From Sphagnum magellanicum (lineage: Eukaryota > Streptophyta > Sphagnopsida > Sphagnales > Sphagnaceae), in the NCBI GenBank assembly GCA_021904315.1, contig CM038917.1, positions 9,222,041 to 9,286,040 of the forward strand: a stretch of 64,000 nucleotides of DNA. Direction: 5' to 3'. Positions 48,786 through 61,392 of the stretch are shown piece after piece. A model generated the notes under the pieces. It did no database searches, was not told the DNA's origin, and was given only the letters and a program-made list of their open reading frames with translations. Numbering within the stretch: position 1 is the first letter of the stretch; each line of letters opens with the position of its first letter. The translations under genes and the position numbers were made by a program.

Positions 48786-48865
48786 ATGAAGTCAGTGGGT
48801 AGTCATGGCCTCTCATACACAAATAGCATTAAGAACAAGCTGCCATGACTACCCACTGACTTCAT
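48786..48865. ncRNA. Perfect 24-bp inverted repeat: candidate small-RNA hairpin
   Basis: The left arm, 48786-48809 (ATGAAGTCAGTGGG then TAGTCATGGC), is the exact reverse complement of the right arm, 48842-48865, with a 32-base loop. Transcribed from either strand it would fold into an 80-nt stem-loop of the size of a plant miRNA precursor, although perfect pairing is more typical of siRNA hairpins or very young MIR genes. Sequence to the right of the right arm (TGAGCTCC, ATAAGTGTGTA) also resembles the 6918-6970 stretch, so the locus looks like an inverted duplication of a piece related to that gene's leader. Expression is unknown, so ncRNA is a provisional label. Confidence 0.4.
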
Positions 48866-51008
48866 TGAGCTCCTGACCATGGCTGTAAATAAGTGTGTAC
48901 AGAAATAATCCGCCAAAAACTTTGGGAAAGACATCAAATTCAAATCTACAAATCACGTCCAACAGTTCATATAAAAATCACAAGCTGATGTCATATGAAA
49001 GTATGAATGGTTTTACCAGACAATCTTTCCAGAACTGCATTGAACTTGTGCAAAATCCTTGTGCAAGTCAAGACTGAGTTTAAACTGACTACAGAACTGA
49101 GCATTCTGTACCAAAACATGCTATTTTTCAATAGCATGGTGTCCTAATGATGAACTTATCATCAGATATCATCAACAGCAACAATTTCTTTAATAAATGG
49201 TCAGACATCAATCATCACTACATATTACACTTTCTGTGTGTCCAGAAAATGAATCTGAACAACCCATTTCTCATTTGCTTGCTTGCTTGCTTGCATGCAT
49301 GCATCACTGTAATGGTTGTCACCTTAACTAGCAATAACTCTGTAACTCCTTCACAATACTGTAAGTACTTGTTCAACAATTGTGGATAACAGATCTGCCA
49401 AAAAAAAATAGACTACAAAATCGGCACACCTCATGAAAACAATGGCCAGCTGTTCTTCCATCATTGGATACTAACTGTAAGCAATGCTTTACAGACTGCA
49501 TTTCATCTTCATGAGCATACAATGCAAGGTGCAAGGTGCATGGATCTATTTTGCAAGAGAATCACACAAACACGTTTGCAAAGAAAAATCACACAAACCA
49601 TCTCTACAAGAAAATCACACAAACAGACATGTTTTCAAGGAAGAGGAGGATTGATGTATGGTCCATCAAACCTGTGTAGTTCATGCTCAGGATGTTGGAG
49701 CGTTTTTTACTGAGAGTTGGGTGAGAGAGAGCTCTTCTTCCTTTCTGTCAAGCAAGCCACTATAATCTTTGTGGTATCCATCAGAAGCAAGCAAGCCAGA
49801 CATAATAATTTGTTGCTACAGATGCTGTTGCAAAACCTTCAGGAGAAAGCTTCAAGGTTTAGGGTTTGCCTCTGTGTTTTTGCTCTGGCTGGCTTGCTTG
49901 CTACACATTTACAATGGTATCCGTGAAAGCAGCGATGACTGTAGCAAGCAAATGTCTTTGCTGCACATCAGGACAATGAGCTCCAACCATGACTTCATGA
50001 AGAAGAAGAAGAAGAAGAAGACTGATGATGATGATGGTGCGGGATTTGCTCACCACAAGAAAAGCATGATGATGATGGTCGTCTCTCCATCGCTGTGTGG
50101 GCTGCTGCCTCGTACGTCTTGGTCATGAGTGATTGTTTTTCTCTGTCTCTCTACGCATCTAGCAAGTGGGCCTTTGTCGTACTAGGCATTGTCGTATTGT
50201 CCTCCCTCCCTCTGCAGTTGCGCGCTTAGATAGAAGACGACAAGAAGACAGTTCTAAGAGTAAAACCCTAGAATGGGTTTCGTCAGTTTGTCGCTTCCGG
50301 CTTCTTGGAGGGAGGAGGAGGGAATGTGGATCTGTTGCAACAACAGTGAAAGCAACACATTTTGCAGTTTTGGGTTTTTGTGGATTCGATCGAAAGATTT
50401 GACCCATTTCCGATGCCGGTAGAGGGAGGGGAGCTAGGGTTTCGTCATTCCTGAGCTTGCGTTCGTCGACTGTCTTGTCTCGGTCCGTGAATGCAAGGGT
50501 CTTTTTTATCACCAAAGGATTTGGAGCTTTGAAGGTCCTAAAATCATGTCGTGGGTTGAGACAAGTAGTCGTCATCTGATCATCGATGGTCTAGTCCAAG
50601 AACAGATGGGGTTTCACTACTTTCCTCTTCGTCTTCTTCGCTCCTCCACCAGTCTGTTGTTGTTGTTGTGTGCTTGAGGTTCCTTTTCTGTTGAAAAGCT
50701 TTCTTTCACAGGTTTTGTCGCTCTCAAGCTGCTGCTGGATGCTGGTGATGGAGTCTGAGAAGCTTTGGGTCTGAGGACTCAATAGGACTTGCAGTTTGGT
50801 GCTCGAGAGGTTCACAAGAGCTTCCAACATGCGTGAATTTTACACATAATGGAGTTCTCAATAAGCAAGTGATTCCAGACTTGTTATAGTCCCAGGTTAT
50901 TTTTCCACAACTATTTGGCAAGCTCTTGCAACAAAAGATTTTCATTTCCCAAAGAAGAAACCCTCTTTTGTCTTCTTCCCTCCTCTGTTAAAATCTTGGA
51001 CAACCCCA

Positions 51009-51052
<44 letters not shown>

Positions 51053-51135
51053 CTTGTTCTCCATCTCTTCCTCTTCTGGGACTTTTTGTTTCAGTTTTTT
51101 TTCCAGCAACGAAACAACAAACAAAGACACCATCA
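48866..51135 (+). promoter_or_regulatory. Intergenic DNA and leader/promoter of the 135-aa protein gene
   Basis: 48.9-49.7 kb is plain intergenic DNA with a CTTG/CATG run near 49276-49302. From about 49.7 kb it is GC-richer with telo-box motifs (GGTTTAGGGTTTG near 49856, AAACCCTAG near 50263, GCTAGGGTTTCG near 50430), typical of plant promoters and leaders. A (CT)n tract of about 40 bases sits at 51011-51051, 85 bases upstream of the ATG, probably in the 5' untranslated region. Long ORFs on the minus strand here were not accepted as genes. Confidence 0.5.
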
Positions 51136-52367
51136 ATGGCTGGGATATTCAAGAAGTTTTTTGGGTTTGGACACAAGGAGGAGACCACCAAGAAGACAGC
51201 AGAAGAGAAAATACCTGCTACTGGAGGAGGAGGCTTCAGTGTTAAAGTTGCAGTGTCTGCAGACATTACCCCTGTTCTCGCTCGCTGTTATGGCCACGGT
51301 GGAGTACAGGTCTTCTTCTCTTTCACTTTTAAAACTCTTCAGAAAGCAGCTTGTTTTCTGTCATGTAGATCTTCTTTGTTCAGATCATGGTTTTTGATCC
51401 AGTTGCAGCAGCAGGAGCTAGAACAATGTGCAGTTCTGTGCATAGTATATTATGTGGATCATGGTGGATGATCCAGTTGCAGCAGCAGGAGCTAGAAAAA
51501 TGTGCAGTTCTGCGCATAGTATAGCATGTGGATCATGGTTGATCCAGTTGAATGTGCAGTTCTGTGCATGGTATATCATGCGGATCATGTTCAATCCAGT
51601 TGCAGCAATTTGTGTTGACTGCAACCTGAACACAGGGGACTACTTTTGCATTTCCACCCGTCTGAGTTCCAGTCAGAAGCTTGAATGAATTTCGTCTGGA
51701 AGGTCACTTGCCAGTAGTATTCAGTCTCTCATGAAGCACTACATCATCTGTGAATAGTTTAATATTCAACTTGTCAGCATTGATAGTGTGAGGCCTGAAT
51801 TGTGAATGTTGTGGAGAACTTCTTCTCTGTAGTAATGAAGATACTCTTGACAAACTATGCTGAAATGAGCATCCATGAAGAGTTTTTTGACTGGCACAAG
51901 ATTTTGGAAAGAGCATCATCCCACTGTGTTGTTATTTTGAAGCATCAATGACATGTTGTACATTGTGGTTCCCTGTTTCTTGAGCAAGAGGGAGTGGTTG
52001 TCACGGTTGCTGAATACAAACCTAATGGAGCAACAACAGACCTTAGCCCATATTTTCACCTTTTTCAATATTGGTGTCACTACAAGAAGTGCTGTCTTTT
52101 CATTTACTGAGGAAAGAAGGGTCATGTGTGCAGGGACTGACGTGGTATGCTGAAAATCTTCGAGCAGATGATGATGGTGATGTAGCTCAGGAGTTTCTGG
52201 AGGAGGTTCTACCTTCAGAGACTCAAGGTGGCCCTCACAACAAGAAGTCAAGGCTACTGGTGTTTGAGACAGTCTTGCACACGAAGCCGGTCAAACTCAA
52301 GGGCCCTGTGCGCATACAAGATGGCAATGTACATCAATCTGTTGAGTTTTCTGGGAATCCCCTTTGA
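51136..52367 (+). CDS. Small conserved plant protein of unknown function, two exons
   Basis: Exon 1, 51136-51309, encodes MAGIFKKFFGFG and ends CGHGGVQ-like (YGHGGVQ). Exon 2, 52134-52367, starts after TGTGTGCAG with GLTWYAENLRADDDGDVAQE and ends FSGNPL; both junctions are in phase 0, total 135 residues. From memory, land plants have a family of short proteins with an N-terminal MGIF..FGFG, a central GVQGL-WY..-L..D.DGDVA.EFL-EVLP block and a basic C-terminus; I know no function for it. The Lys- and Phe-rich N-terminus could associate with membranes, but that is a guess. The donor reads GTCTTC, weaker than the usual GTAAGT; the join is supported by the expected protein motif. The intron contains a ~73-bp minisatellite. 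Confidence 0.75.
51396..51611 (+). repeat. ~73-bp minisatellite in the intron
   Basis: Copies start at 51396, 51470, 51541 and (partial) about 51592, each beginning GATCCAGTTGCAGCAGCAGG or a variant and containing AATGTGCAGTTCTG and ATGTGGATCATG. The third copy lacks the CAGCAGGAGCTAG part. The first two copies are over 90% alike by eye, so the duplication is fairly recent. Confidence 0.88.
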
Positions 52368-55300
52368 CATAAAAGTCGCCTAGCTGCTGTGTAGCAAGGA
52401 TTGCAGCTACATCCTTAAGGTTACAGTAAGGATCACAGCTGCATCCTTAAGGTATATACATACTTGAGGTCAATTTGCTCATGCATGCTTGAATCTATTT
52501 TTATTACAGTATTATCAATCAACAGCTTATGGCTTTGACTTGCATAACTTGCAGCAAAGAGTTATTGATTGGCAATTCACGTCCAAAAGATGGGTGTTAG
52601 CCTGGACATCAAAGTTTGCCTTGGGATTATAGGCACATTATCTGAACACTTCTCAGCTGAACTGTTCAGTTCTCATCCATGTTTGTTTACTACTCCCCTA
52701 TCTCTTTCCCAGTCAGTTCTGCAGTATACTTTTTTGAGAAATTTTTTCCAGCAATTATACTCCCTGGAGTTTTGCAATATTTTCTCCTAGGCTAGCACCC
52801 AACAGTCATACCAACTGCTTAGCTGCAAGGTTGTGAAAGCAAAACAATAGAGGGTTATGATTTCTATCCTTATAAAAATTGATTCACTCAGTTTGAAACT
52901 CTGTTTTTGTGCTCACTTACCACCAACCAACATGGGTATTGAATTCTTTGGCTGTGCAATTCAGGGTTAGAATCTGTGGTGGAGTGGCAGGTTGATGGGT
53001 CTGGTATGGTTTGTGTTGGATCTTTTCAGAAAATGGGTGTTGGATTTTATGGGTTTGTTTATACAATTCTGTGGACATTGAAGAAAAGATTGTGTTAGGC
53101 ATCATCAAGGTCAAATAAAAAGTTTTCTGTCATTCAAATCAGGAAGAATCCATGTTATAAAGCTCTTCATTATCCTGTCTTACAACTGATTGAACAAAGA
53201 TGTTTGAACAAGAAAAGTGAAGATGGTTTACTCAGTTTTCCCACCTGAATTGATCTTAGTAATTGAGTCTAGGATTTCTATGAGTATAAGGACCCACGCA
53301 TGAGGAAATCTTGTACTCTTTTGTACCCAATTAAAAACCTTGGGCAACTACAAATCCCAATCATTCCCATGATTATGCTAGTGTTGCCATTGATGTTGAA
53401 TTGTTTAAATTAGGGTGCAAACACAATTGCACCTATTGTTGGAAGTAAGTACTATTGTAAAGTTCTATATGTTTTATAGTTGAATATGAAACTAATGTTG
53501 AGAGTGTCTAATGTGCTTATATAATAAATTTTTAGCGATATAATACAAGCATTTGGAATAATTTGATATCAATCTAATGGATGGAACGTACTCAAGAGCA
53601 TTTTGAAAAGTAGTGAACTCAATGTTTTTTTTCACAAATTGATGAATAATAATTGAGATACACATTTACATGATATCAAAGTGAATTGGCTTCAATTTGC
53701 TAAAATTAATGATCTAGGGTTACTAATATGTACTTATTAGCACCCTTTGTTTTAGGAAGATGTCTAGTAGTACCCAATGCCACCTTGTCAAAAAAATTCA
53801 CAAACACAAATGTTATGCAATCCCAACGTCATTCATGTTTTCCTCACCAATTGGCATTCCTTACATTGTGTTTATCATAACCCTTATTGTGTTTATCATA
53901 TTGTGGCAAAATGACCAACCAGTGGCTTCTTCCAAAGTTAATATTTTACCAAAATGCCCAATCTTTCATCATGCATGTCTTGGGCACTAGCCTTTTGAGA
54001 TACAATGCTTGGTGATTTACATATAATGAATTTCATGTTGAAATTTATCATCTTTTCTAAGTTCTTTTGCTAGGTTTTAGCTTAAGGTGTTAATGTGTTT
54101 AACTTAAGGCGTTGATGTATCTAATAGTTTGTAGTGTGCACATAATAAATGGTTATAGGCAATGCATGTATTGCTGAAAATTCATGATTTAAATTAACAC
54201 ACTAGAAGTCTTTTATGTGAAGCCATAATTGTTTTGGCCTTTGCACAAGCCTTTGTTGGCATGGAGAACCTTTTGTTAGCAAGAACAATTATCACCTCCT
54301 TAATTCTCCCATCTTTTTAATATGATGAAGCCCCGCCCCTTTAGTGCACCAACATTCACAATAAAAAAATTCAAGAAATCTAAAGTAGTACGTGAAGAGT
54401 TCAACCTTGATTTTCAACATTTCAAAAGTCATTTGACACATTTAGAACTCTAAGCAAATGTAAGAATTTTTTTTTTACCATAGTTCAAAACATGGGGTTG
54501 CATTATACCTTTCAATCTCAATTTGGTTTGACTTTGAAATATGTAAATCATGTAAGCTTACATAATGCCATGTTCATTTTTTAACACAAGTAACAAATAC
54601 ATGCATAAATCATCAAGGGGCCTCCTCCTCCTCCTCCTCCTCCTCCTATGCATAGTGTTATTTGGCTTTTGAATATTAATTTGGACCATATGAACTTAAT
54701 TGTATTGAATTTTTTGAAGTTGAGGTTACTTTAAATACAATTGATGAATATTGGTCAAAAGCCTCCACCTTGAAAGCATGACCATAGGACAACTAATGAT
54801 AAAGAGGAGCTTTTCAATTATGTTCAAGTTGAATGTCAATAGTGGGGAAAATTCAACCAACATTTTTATACATTACATTATGGTTGTACCCATAGTTTCA
54901 AATGTGCTAAACTCATCATCCTCACCTTCTTGTTTATGTTGCAAAAAAGTTATCAATTCTTAATGTTACTAAGCAATAATTTGGCCTTTCAAAAACATTT
55001 AATTTCATACTCACTTTTTTGTGTTGTGTTTTCAAATGAACAAAACATCCTTGTTAGGCAAGGCAATCTCCTACATCCAAGAGTTGTAATCAAAAACCCA
55101 AAACAAAAGTCTTGAGCATTATGAAAATGGATCAACAAATAATTTCATGCTTGAAGGATCATTTAATCTCATCATCACATTGGTCACATACAAGCTCTTG
55201 AAAAAGAAGATTTTTCACCCAAATTTGACAACAAGCACCAAGGATGATCCACCACCATTGAAGGAATGTTTGGTAGAAAAGAAGCTTGTAGTTCATGTGC

Positions 55301-57380
55301 ACATCATGGGACATGAAGCTATCATTTGATTGAATTGCTTGAAACATATTTGTATTATCACTCACATGAATTTAGCTATGCAAGACCTACATTTAGAAGT
55401 TAAATACTTGAACACATGAATGTAGTCAGAATACAACAATCCACTCCAAGCATAACCAATGTTTAGTTTACACGTTTAAATTTTTTTATTTGGTTATTAG
55501 TTATAAAAAAATTACATTATGAAGGTGAAATTGCTAGAACCCAAACTCCATACATAATCAAAAAAATTTATCCATTTGTACTTCAAGTTAATTTTGATAA
55601 TTTTTTCAATAGCATATTGAAATTCAATATCTTATATCTATTTTTTAAGAATTGGTCCTTTGTATCAAGTTTTTGATCACACATTTAAATGAATATTTTA
55701 ATTCCAAATTATTTATTACTAAAGCATATGGTTTTCTTAATGCACTTTGAAACATTAGCAAGCTAATTGAAGGAGAAAGGGATGATATAAAACTTACTGT
55801 GGGTGTTGATGTTTAGTGACAAATGAAGCTAGCAAAATTGTTAAAGGTTTTTTCTATTCTTTTAAATTAAGAATTTTCCTCTTTTAAATTTCTAACTCTA
55901 GTTTTAAATAGCATCAACACGTGAGTTGCTTCAAATTTGTATATTATGCAAAACAGAAACACAAAGGCACAAGTGTTTGTTCATAAATGCAAAAATAAAA
56001 ACTAAAATCAATCTTTCAATTCAATTTGACAAATAAAACCTCAAAGTCCAAAAGTGAACTTGTTCATAAAATCAAAAGTAAAAACAAAGTGGTGATCTCT
56101 AAAAAAATTTAAAAAAATAAGAAAAAAGTTCTTTAAGTCATCTTTAAGTCATTACGAGTTTTAAGATGAACTTAGTTCAACTCATTATACTCTTACTGTA
56201 AAGATTCAACCTTCTTGATTGCCTTTTCAGCTTTAGCACCTTCGGCAACCAAGTGCTTATTTTCTATTTGTAGTTTAAAGAATTAAACTTTCATAGTAGC
56301 TAGTTCCTTGTCCCTGTTCTGTAACGCTTGTTTGTGGTTAACCAATTCTAGGCAATAGGCATGTAACTAGTTGTTGGTGTCCTCTAACAAGGTCTTAGCA
56401 GAATTATACATAGTTTTCAAATTAGTTAGGTTGTTTATTATCAGAGGCCAAGTCTAAGCAATTAGGGCTACTTGCTCAAAGAAAAGTGTAACTCGTTTCA
56501 GGCTTTCATGTTGAGCGTAAGCTACCGACATTTCAAGAAAAATGTAAATAGGTTTAAGCTAAACTAGTTGAACATGTTTAAACTGAATTCGTTGAATTGG
56601 TTTAGTACTTATTGGTAACAAGTTGCTAACCTATTTTGTAGGAATAGAAATTTCCTGAACAAGTAAAGGCTTTTGGATTGTTACCTATTCAAAGTCATGT
56701 TCATTTTTATATTCCATGAATTGATCATTTTCCATCCTTATTTTTTCATCATCAAACTGCATAGTAACATCAATTTCCATACCCTCGTATCCTCCCTCTA
56801 TAATCATGATTCATTGACAAGTGTGAGGTTTTTCTTCAGTGGCAAATTGGTTGGTTTTGGATTCAATTGATCTTAGGGTGTTGATGGTTTAGTTTTTATT
56901 TTCAACTGATGTGACTAACAAACTAGTCATGGTGATATGTTAGCTAAGCGCATTGATCAATGCTCATTAATAAATTGCTTTTTGGTGACAACTTCAAGAA
57001 AGGTTTTTCTAAATTTCTTCTCAACAACCTTCTTTCCCCTTTCCTGAACTAGTTGTAGTTTTGGAGAATTAACGTGTTTCTTCCTTTATGATTGGGAACA
57101 AATGTCATAAACAAACATCTATAACCAATCCAAAGTAGCAAGTTGTTGCCTTCCTATTCATCATTGCTAAGCATGCAACAATATGTTTATAGTGTTTTGT
57201 CAATCAAGTTAGTTTTATTGACATTTGTGGATGATGGAACATTAATTGACCTTCTTCCCTTTGTTTACCAAATTGAGAATAATGGCAATGTGGTTACTAA
57301 AGTAGGTAACCTTCTTGTTGGTAGATGATTTGTATAATTGTTGTAGACTTGGCATGTTATTCTTCTTTCATCTAAATTAT
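52368..57380. other. 3' flank and AT-rich intergenic DNA, no gene seen
   Basis: 52.4-53.3 kb is probably 3' flank of the 135-aa gene. Beyond that the DNA is AT-rich with short ORFs only. A (CCT)n run lies at 54621-54647. From about 56.1 kb, GGTTTAA/AACTAGTT-rich sequence resembles that around the retroelement fossil to the right, and may be part of it. Confidence 0.45.
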
Positions 57381-58896
57381 ATTCCATTATTCTTTGTTGA
57401 CGAATGCATCCGGTCCAACTATGTTTTTGAGAGCGACTTGAGCCTTTTTGACCAATGTGTTCACTACATTAACTTCTCCTTTAGCACTAATGCCAAATTG
57501 TTGAGTGATTAGTGCTTGGTCAATAATGATCTTTTCACCACAAACGACTACTCTAATGCATCCATCTTCAATGGACTCCCAGGTGTGCAAAAATTCTTCC
57601 AACAGGTCTATTTGTGGAATTGTCTAACGAACAACAAACAAGCCACCCAAACCAACTTATTTTGCCCATTGTCACTATTTGGATCCTACTTGGATCCATT
57701 CCAGCATTTTCTGGATTTCTTTCCCTTCAACAAGTGTTCATTTCTAGGTTATTTTGGCAAGTGAACCATCCTTTTCCATCTGCTCCTTTCCTTTGTGCCT
57801 TATCATGCACTTAGATTATGCCTTGGTGGGTAGGTACAACAACAAGTATGTCAAGGGAATTAGGTTCAACATCAAAGAACCCTAGCCTCCTTCAACTAGT
57901 TTTGACGAAAGGTCTACCAATTGCTCATAGGTAGGTTTAGGTTAAACAGGTTCAAGTTGCATTGGTGGAACATAGGTAACGAGTTTGAAAATGTATCTTT
58001 TGATGTTTGGCATAATCTTCAAGAGTTGCCCCAAGTTGATTACATATTTGGTCTCCAAAATTTGAATGTTGATGTCTTTCAAAATCTCCCCCAAAGTCTT
58101 CTCTAGTAATGTTGTTTGTGTAGTCAATGGAACAGGTTGCGTGCCAATAACCAATTGATTTACCGATTGTGGTAAACCAACCCAATTTGAATGAAGTGGT
58201 CTGTTTAATTCAACAAGTGCTTATGATGTTGAATCTTTCCCCTGTAACTCCGTGATAGTATGGAAAAATAAATCATGCATCTATTATTCAGTTTGCTAAT
58301 TAGTTGTTACTTTTGCCTTCACCAATTCACATTCTTTAAACACTTGTTGTTTTAATATTTGGCTACATGTTGTGATAGTAACAATTACATTAATTGGTAC
58401 ATTACCAAGTTTAGAGGGTTGTTAAAGATATTTTTCTTTATGCCCATGAATTTCTTACTTCCCAACTTTTTCAATTATAAAATCCAAAACAACAACAAAT
58501 ACATTTGAAATCTAAAAATCTATGTACAATCCTTCAAGATGCACTAATTTTGTTATAGTTTCAAGAAATCAGAATTAGTAAAAAAAAATCATTTCATTTT
58601 TCCAAGTAAAAGAAAAACCAAAATGATTTCAAAGTTTGAAAGTATGAAAAGTTGATGCAAATATCTTTTCCTAAATTATGAACATGTACAAATTACTCAA
58701 TGTTAATAAATATTCCAACTTGTAGTGAAAATACAAAATTGTATTAAGAAATCAAAGTTTGTACATTAGAGATTTAGAAAGTAAGTATGGAAAATAAAGA
58801 TATGATGTTTTCTCATGTTTTACCATCCCTCCTTTATACTCTAAGTTTAAATTTTGAAATGTTTTGTGCAAAGCATTTGAACAATAATTAATTGAT

Positions 58897-59034
58897 AAAA
58901 CACCTTGTTTTAATCAACTAATACAAATTAACTAGTAAAAATGTAAGAAACAATCATAATTGTTAATAAAACTCCTTGTTTTAATCAACTAATAGACACT
59001 AACTAATAAAATGGTTATAAACAATCAAAATTTT
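58897..59034 (+). repeat. Two-copy tandem duplication, ~69-bp unit
   Basis: Copies at 58897-58962 and 58966-59034 share TAAAAC.CCTTGTTTTAATC followed by AACTAATA and a GTAAGAAACAATCA or GGTTATAAACAATCA end. Around 80% alike by eye. Confidence 0.7.
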
Positions 59035-59109
59035 CAAAATTTGCTACGTGTTTTGTAAACTATTTTTCTACCAACTACTTATTCTATTAACTATAGGTTA
59101 TGTAAATTA

Positions 59110-60235
59110 CTTGTTTAACAAGTGTCGTCGATTTAATTACTATTAGTTATACTATGATTACCAGTTCAACAAATGTCATCGGTTCAACATGTGTCACTGG
59201 TTTAGTTATTATGGGTTATACTGTGACGCGCCCCGTGGCTCCTTGATAGACTCCAAATGTGAGTTTGAAATGAAAATAGTGGAAGAGCAAAGAATCGGGG
59301 CATGCTCCCTGGCTCGTAGCACTTTGAAGGGTAGAGGGCCATGTTGGAACTCTGGGATGGGACTAGGAAGAATGACAAACACTTAATCACTCACTTGGAT
59401 CTGCACAAAACCAAACAACAAGTTGGTTAATGCATAGTTGGAGCATTTTTTACGTTAGGATGAGTCACGGGCAAACTCGAACTCACAAGATTCACCACGG
59501 CCCGGACTTGGGGGAAGCCATCACCTTCCCCCTTATAGTATATTTTCTGCCTCTCCACGAGGCCCACATCCAAATGACATTTTGTCCTGGGACTCCCAAG
59601 TGGGAGTCTTGAAATTACCAAAGTTAGGACTTTTGCGACTTTGAGGCCCCATAACTTTGTGTGCAGACCTTTAATTGAAATGAGGTATGAAACAAAGTTA
59701 TAACCCTCATCGAGAGCTTTCCAATGGTATCTCACATGTCACCTGCACGCAAGGAAATCAAAGTGATTCCTGACTTTTAATGGTCAGAAGTCAAACTACC
59801 AATTTGACTCCTGGCCTTTCTTTTGATCATAAAATGTGTTTCAGATGTCCAAATGGGCGATGTGAGTCCATTTTAGACATTTACGTTTCAATAGCTTTCC
59901 AATGATATAAATTTTTATTCAAGCCATTGGGTTTTGACCCTTACAATCACTCTCTGAACATTCGGGAGTCCACCGGGATTCCAACTCCCAAAGTGGGAAT
60001 ACACTTGAAAGTGTGAAGGTTCTTTCTTCACATTCTTTTGCATTCCCGCGGGCATGACAATGCGACTCCCGGGCTTAGACTTGGCTTGCACCCTTGCAAG
60101 CCCTTTTGCTTTGGTCGCGAGCCCAAGGCTAAGGTTGTGACATACTATAACTATCGGTTCAACATGTGTCACCGATTCAGTTATTACCAATTATATTGTC
60201 ATTACTTGTTCATTAACTACCAGTTAAAATATTGG
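59110..60235 (+). repeat. Degenerate repeat of GGTTCAACATGTGTCAC units, split by the solo LTR
   Basis: On both sides of the solo LTR (59110-59223 and 60143-60235) lie related units of the form GGTTCAACATGTGTCACYG followed by TTAGTTATTA..GGTTATA. They belong to one short tandem array of about 50-bp units into which the LTR inserted. Confidence 0.6.
59224..60142 (+). mobile_element. Second solo LTR, ~0.92 kb
   Basis: Same family and orientation as 17400-18398: starts TGACGCGCCCCG, ends GGTTGTGACA, and shares long stretches including CACCACGGCCCGGACTTGGG, the TATA-like CTTATAGTATATTT and GGTCGCGAGCCCA. The flanking bases are TACTG (59219-59223) and TACTA (60143-60147), a 5-bp target duplication with one change. 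No internal region, so a solo LTR. Identity to the first copy is roughly 75-80% by eye, so the two insertions are separate and not young. Confidence 0.85.
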
Positions 60236-61244
60236 TTCGCAAAGAAATCTAGTTAACAAGGGTTTTATTACTACAATGGCAATAATGGTTGGCTTAATTT
60301 AAAACATTTTTAAAATTTTTGTTTTTTTAAAACATTCAGATGCATAGTGTTTAGAGCTAGAACAAATAATACAAGGATATCTCAATGGTGCTTTAGCTAG
60401 TTTAACAGGTTGTGCAGTAACTTCAAGTACCAATTCAACAACTTTAGTGGGTACAATAAGCACTACAAGTCTTTCTTTTTTCTAATTATGGCATGTTTAT
60501 TTGGCATGACTAATTTTACCACAATTTGAATAGGAAAGTTATTGTTTAATAATATTATAAATGATAATAGGTTGTGCAATCAGTTTAAATGCTAGTTCAA
60601 TTATCAAAACTTTATAATTTGCTACGACTGGTCCACTTTCCTCATAGATCACTACAATTTCCTTATGTTTAATAGGGGTATTTCTTGCCATATTTATTAT
60701 TGTTAATCTAAAGTATGGTTGCAAACTTGCCCTAAAAATAGTGGTAAGGAAAACATCAATAGCTTTCACTTACAAATAGTTAGCGAGTTTTAACAAACGT
60801 TAGTAATAGACCTCTACCCATTCACTGACTTGAACTATAAAAAAAACATGTATTTTCAACTCATCTTTGCAATTGAATTTTAGTTGCAAGTGACATTTGT
60901 GATTAAAATCTCTTTAGTTGCCTTAGACAAATCGCATGCGATATTAATCATAAATGACAAAAGGTATTGGATGAAAAAACATATCAACAAATACAAATTC
61001 ATCCTTTGATTACATTGTTTACATATTGTCACATGCAATTAAAATGCAACTATTTTGGTCATAATCGAAAACAAATGATGTGCTGCCACATGTTCCAATA
61101 TTTAATTATTTAAAATATAATAATTTTGAAATAATTTAAGACATTCAATTCAAATGCTTAGATGATCTTATATTATGACACATGGTCCAATGTAAATATA
61201 TCATGTGGCATTTAAAAATAAATTTGATAAAAATATTAATATTA

Positions 61245-61392
61245 GATTGGTAGGTAAGTCCTACCTTCCTAGGTTAAATATTTATTCATATAAGTAGATA
61301 CTTAGGTAGGTAGGTACGTAGGTTGACCTCGGTGGGTAGGTCAAATTAGGTACCTACCTAGCTAGGTAGATAAATAGGTTAGGGAGGTAAAT
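61245..61392 (+). repeat. GGTA-rich simple repeat
   Basis: Short runs of GGTAGGTAGGTA and ACCTACCTAGCTAGGTAG; the two orientations face each other around 61330-61370 and could form a cruciform. Sequence beyond (61.4-62.0 kb) is extremely AT-rich with no coding signal. Confidence 0.7.

Noticed and set aside
50159-50575. 138-codon ORF on the minus strand
   Set aside because: It lies in the GC-rich presumed leader/promoter of the 135-aa protein gene. No family resemblance, and the plus strand has telo-boxes and leader-like features.
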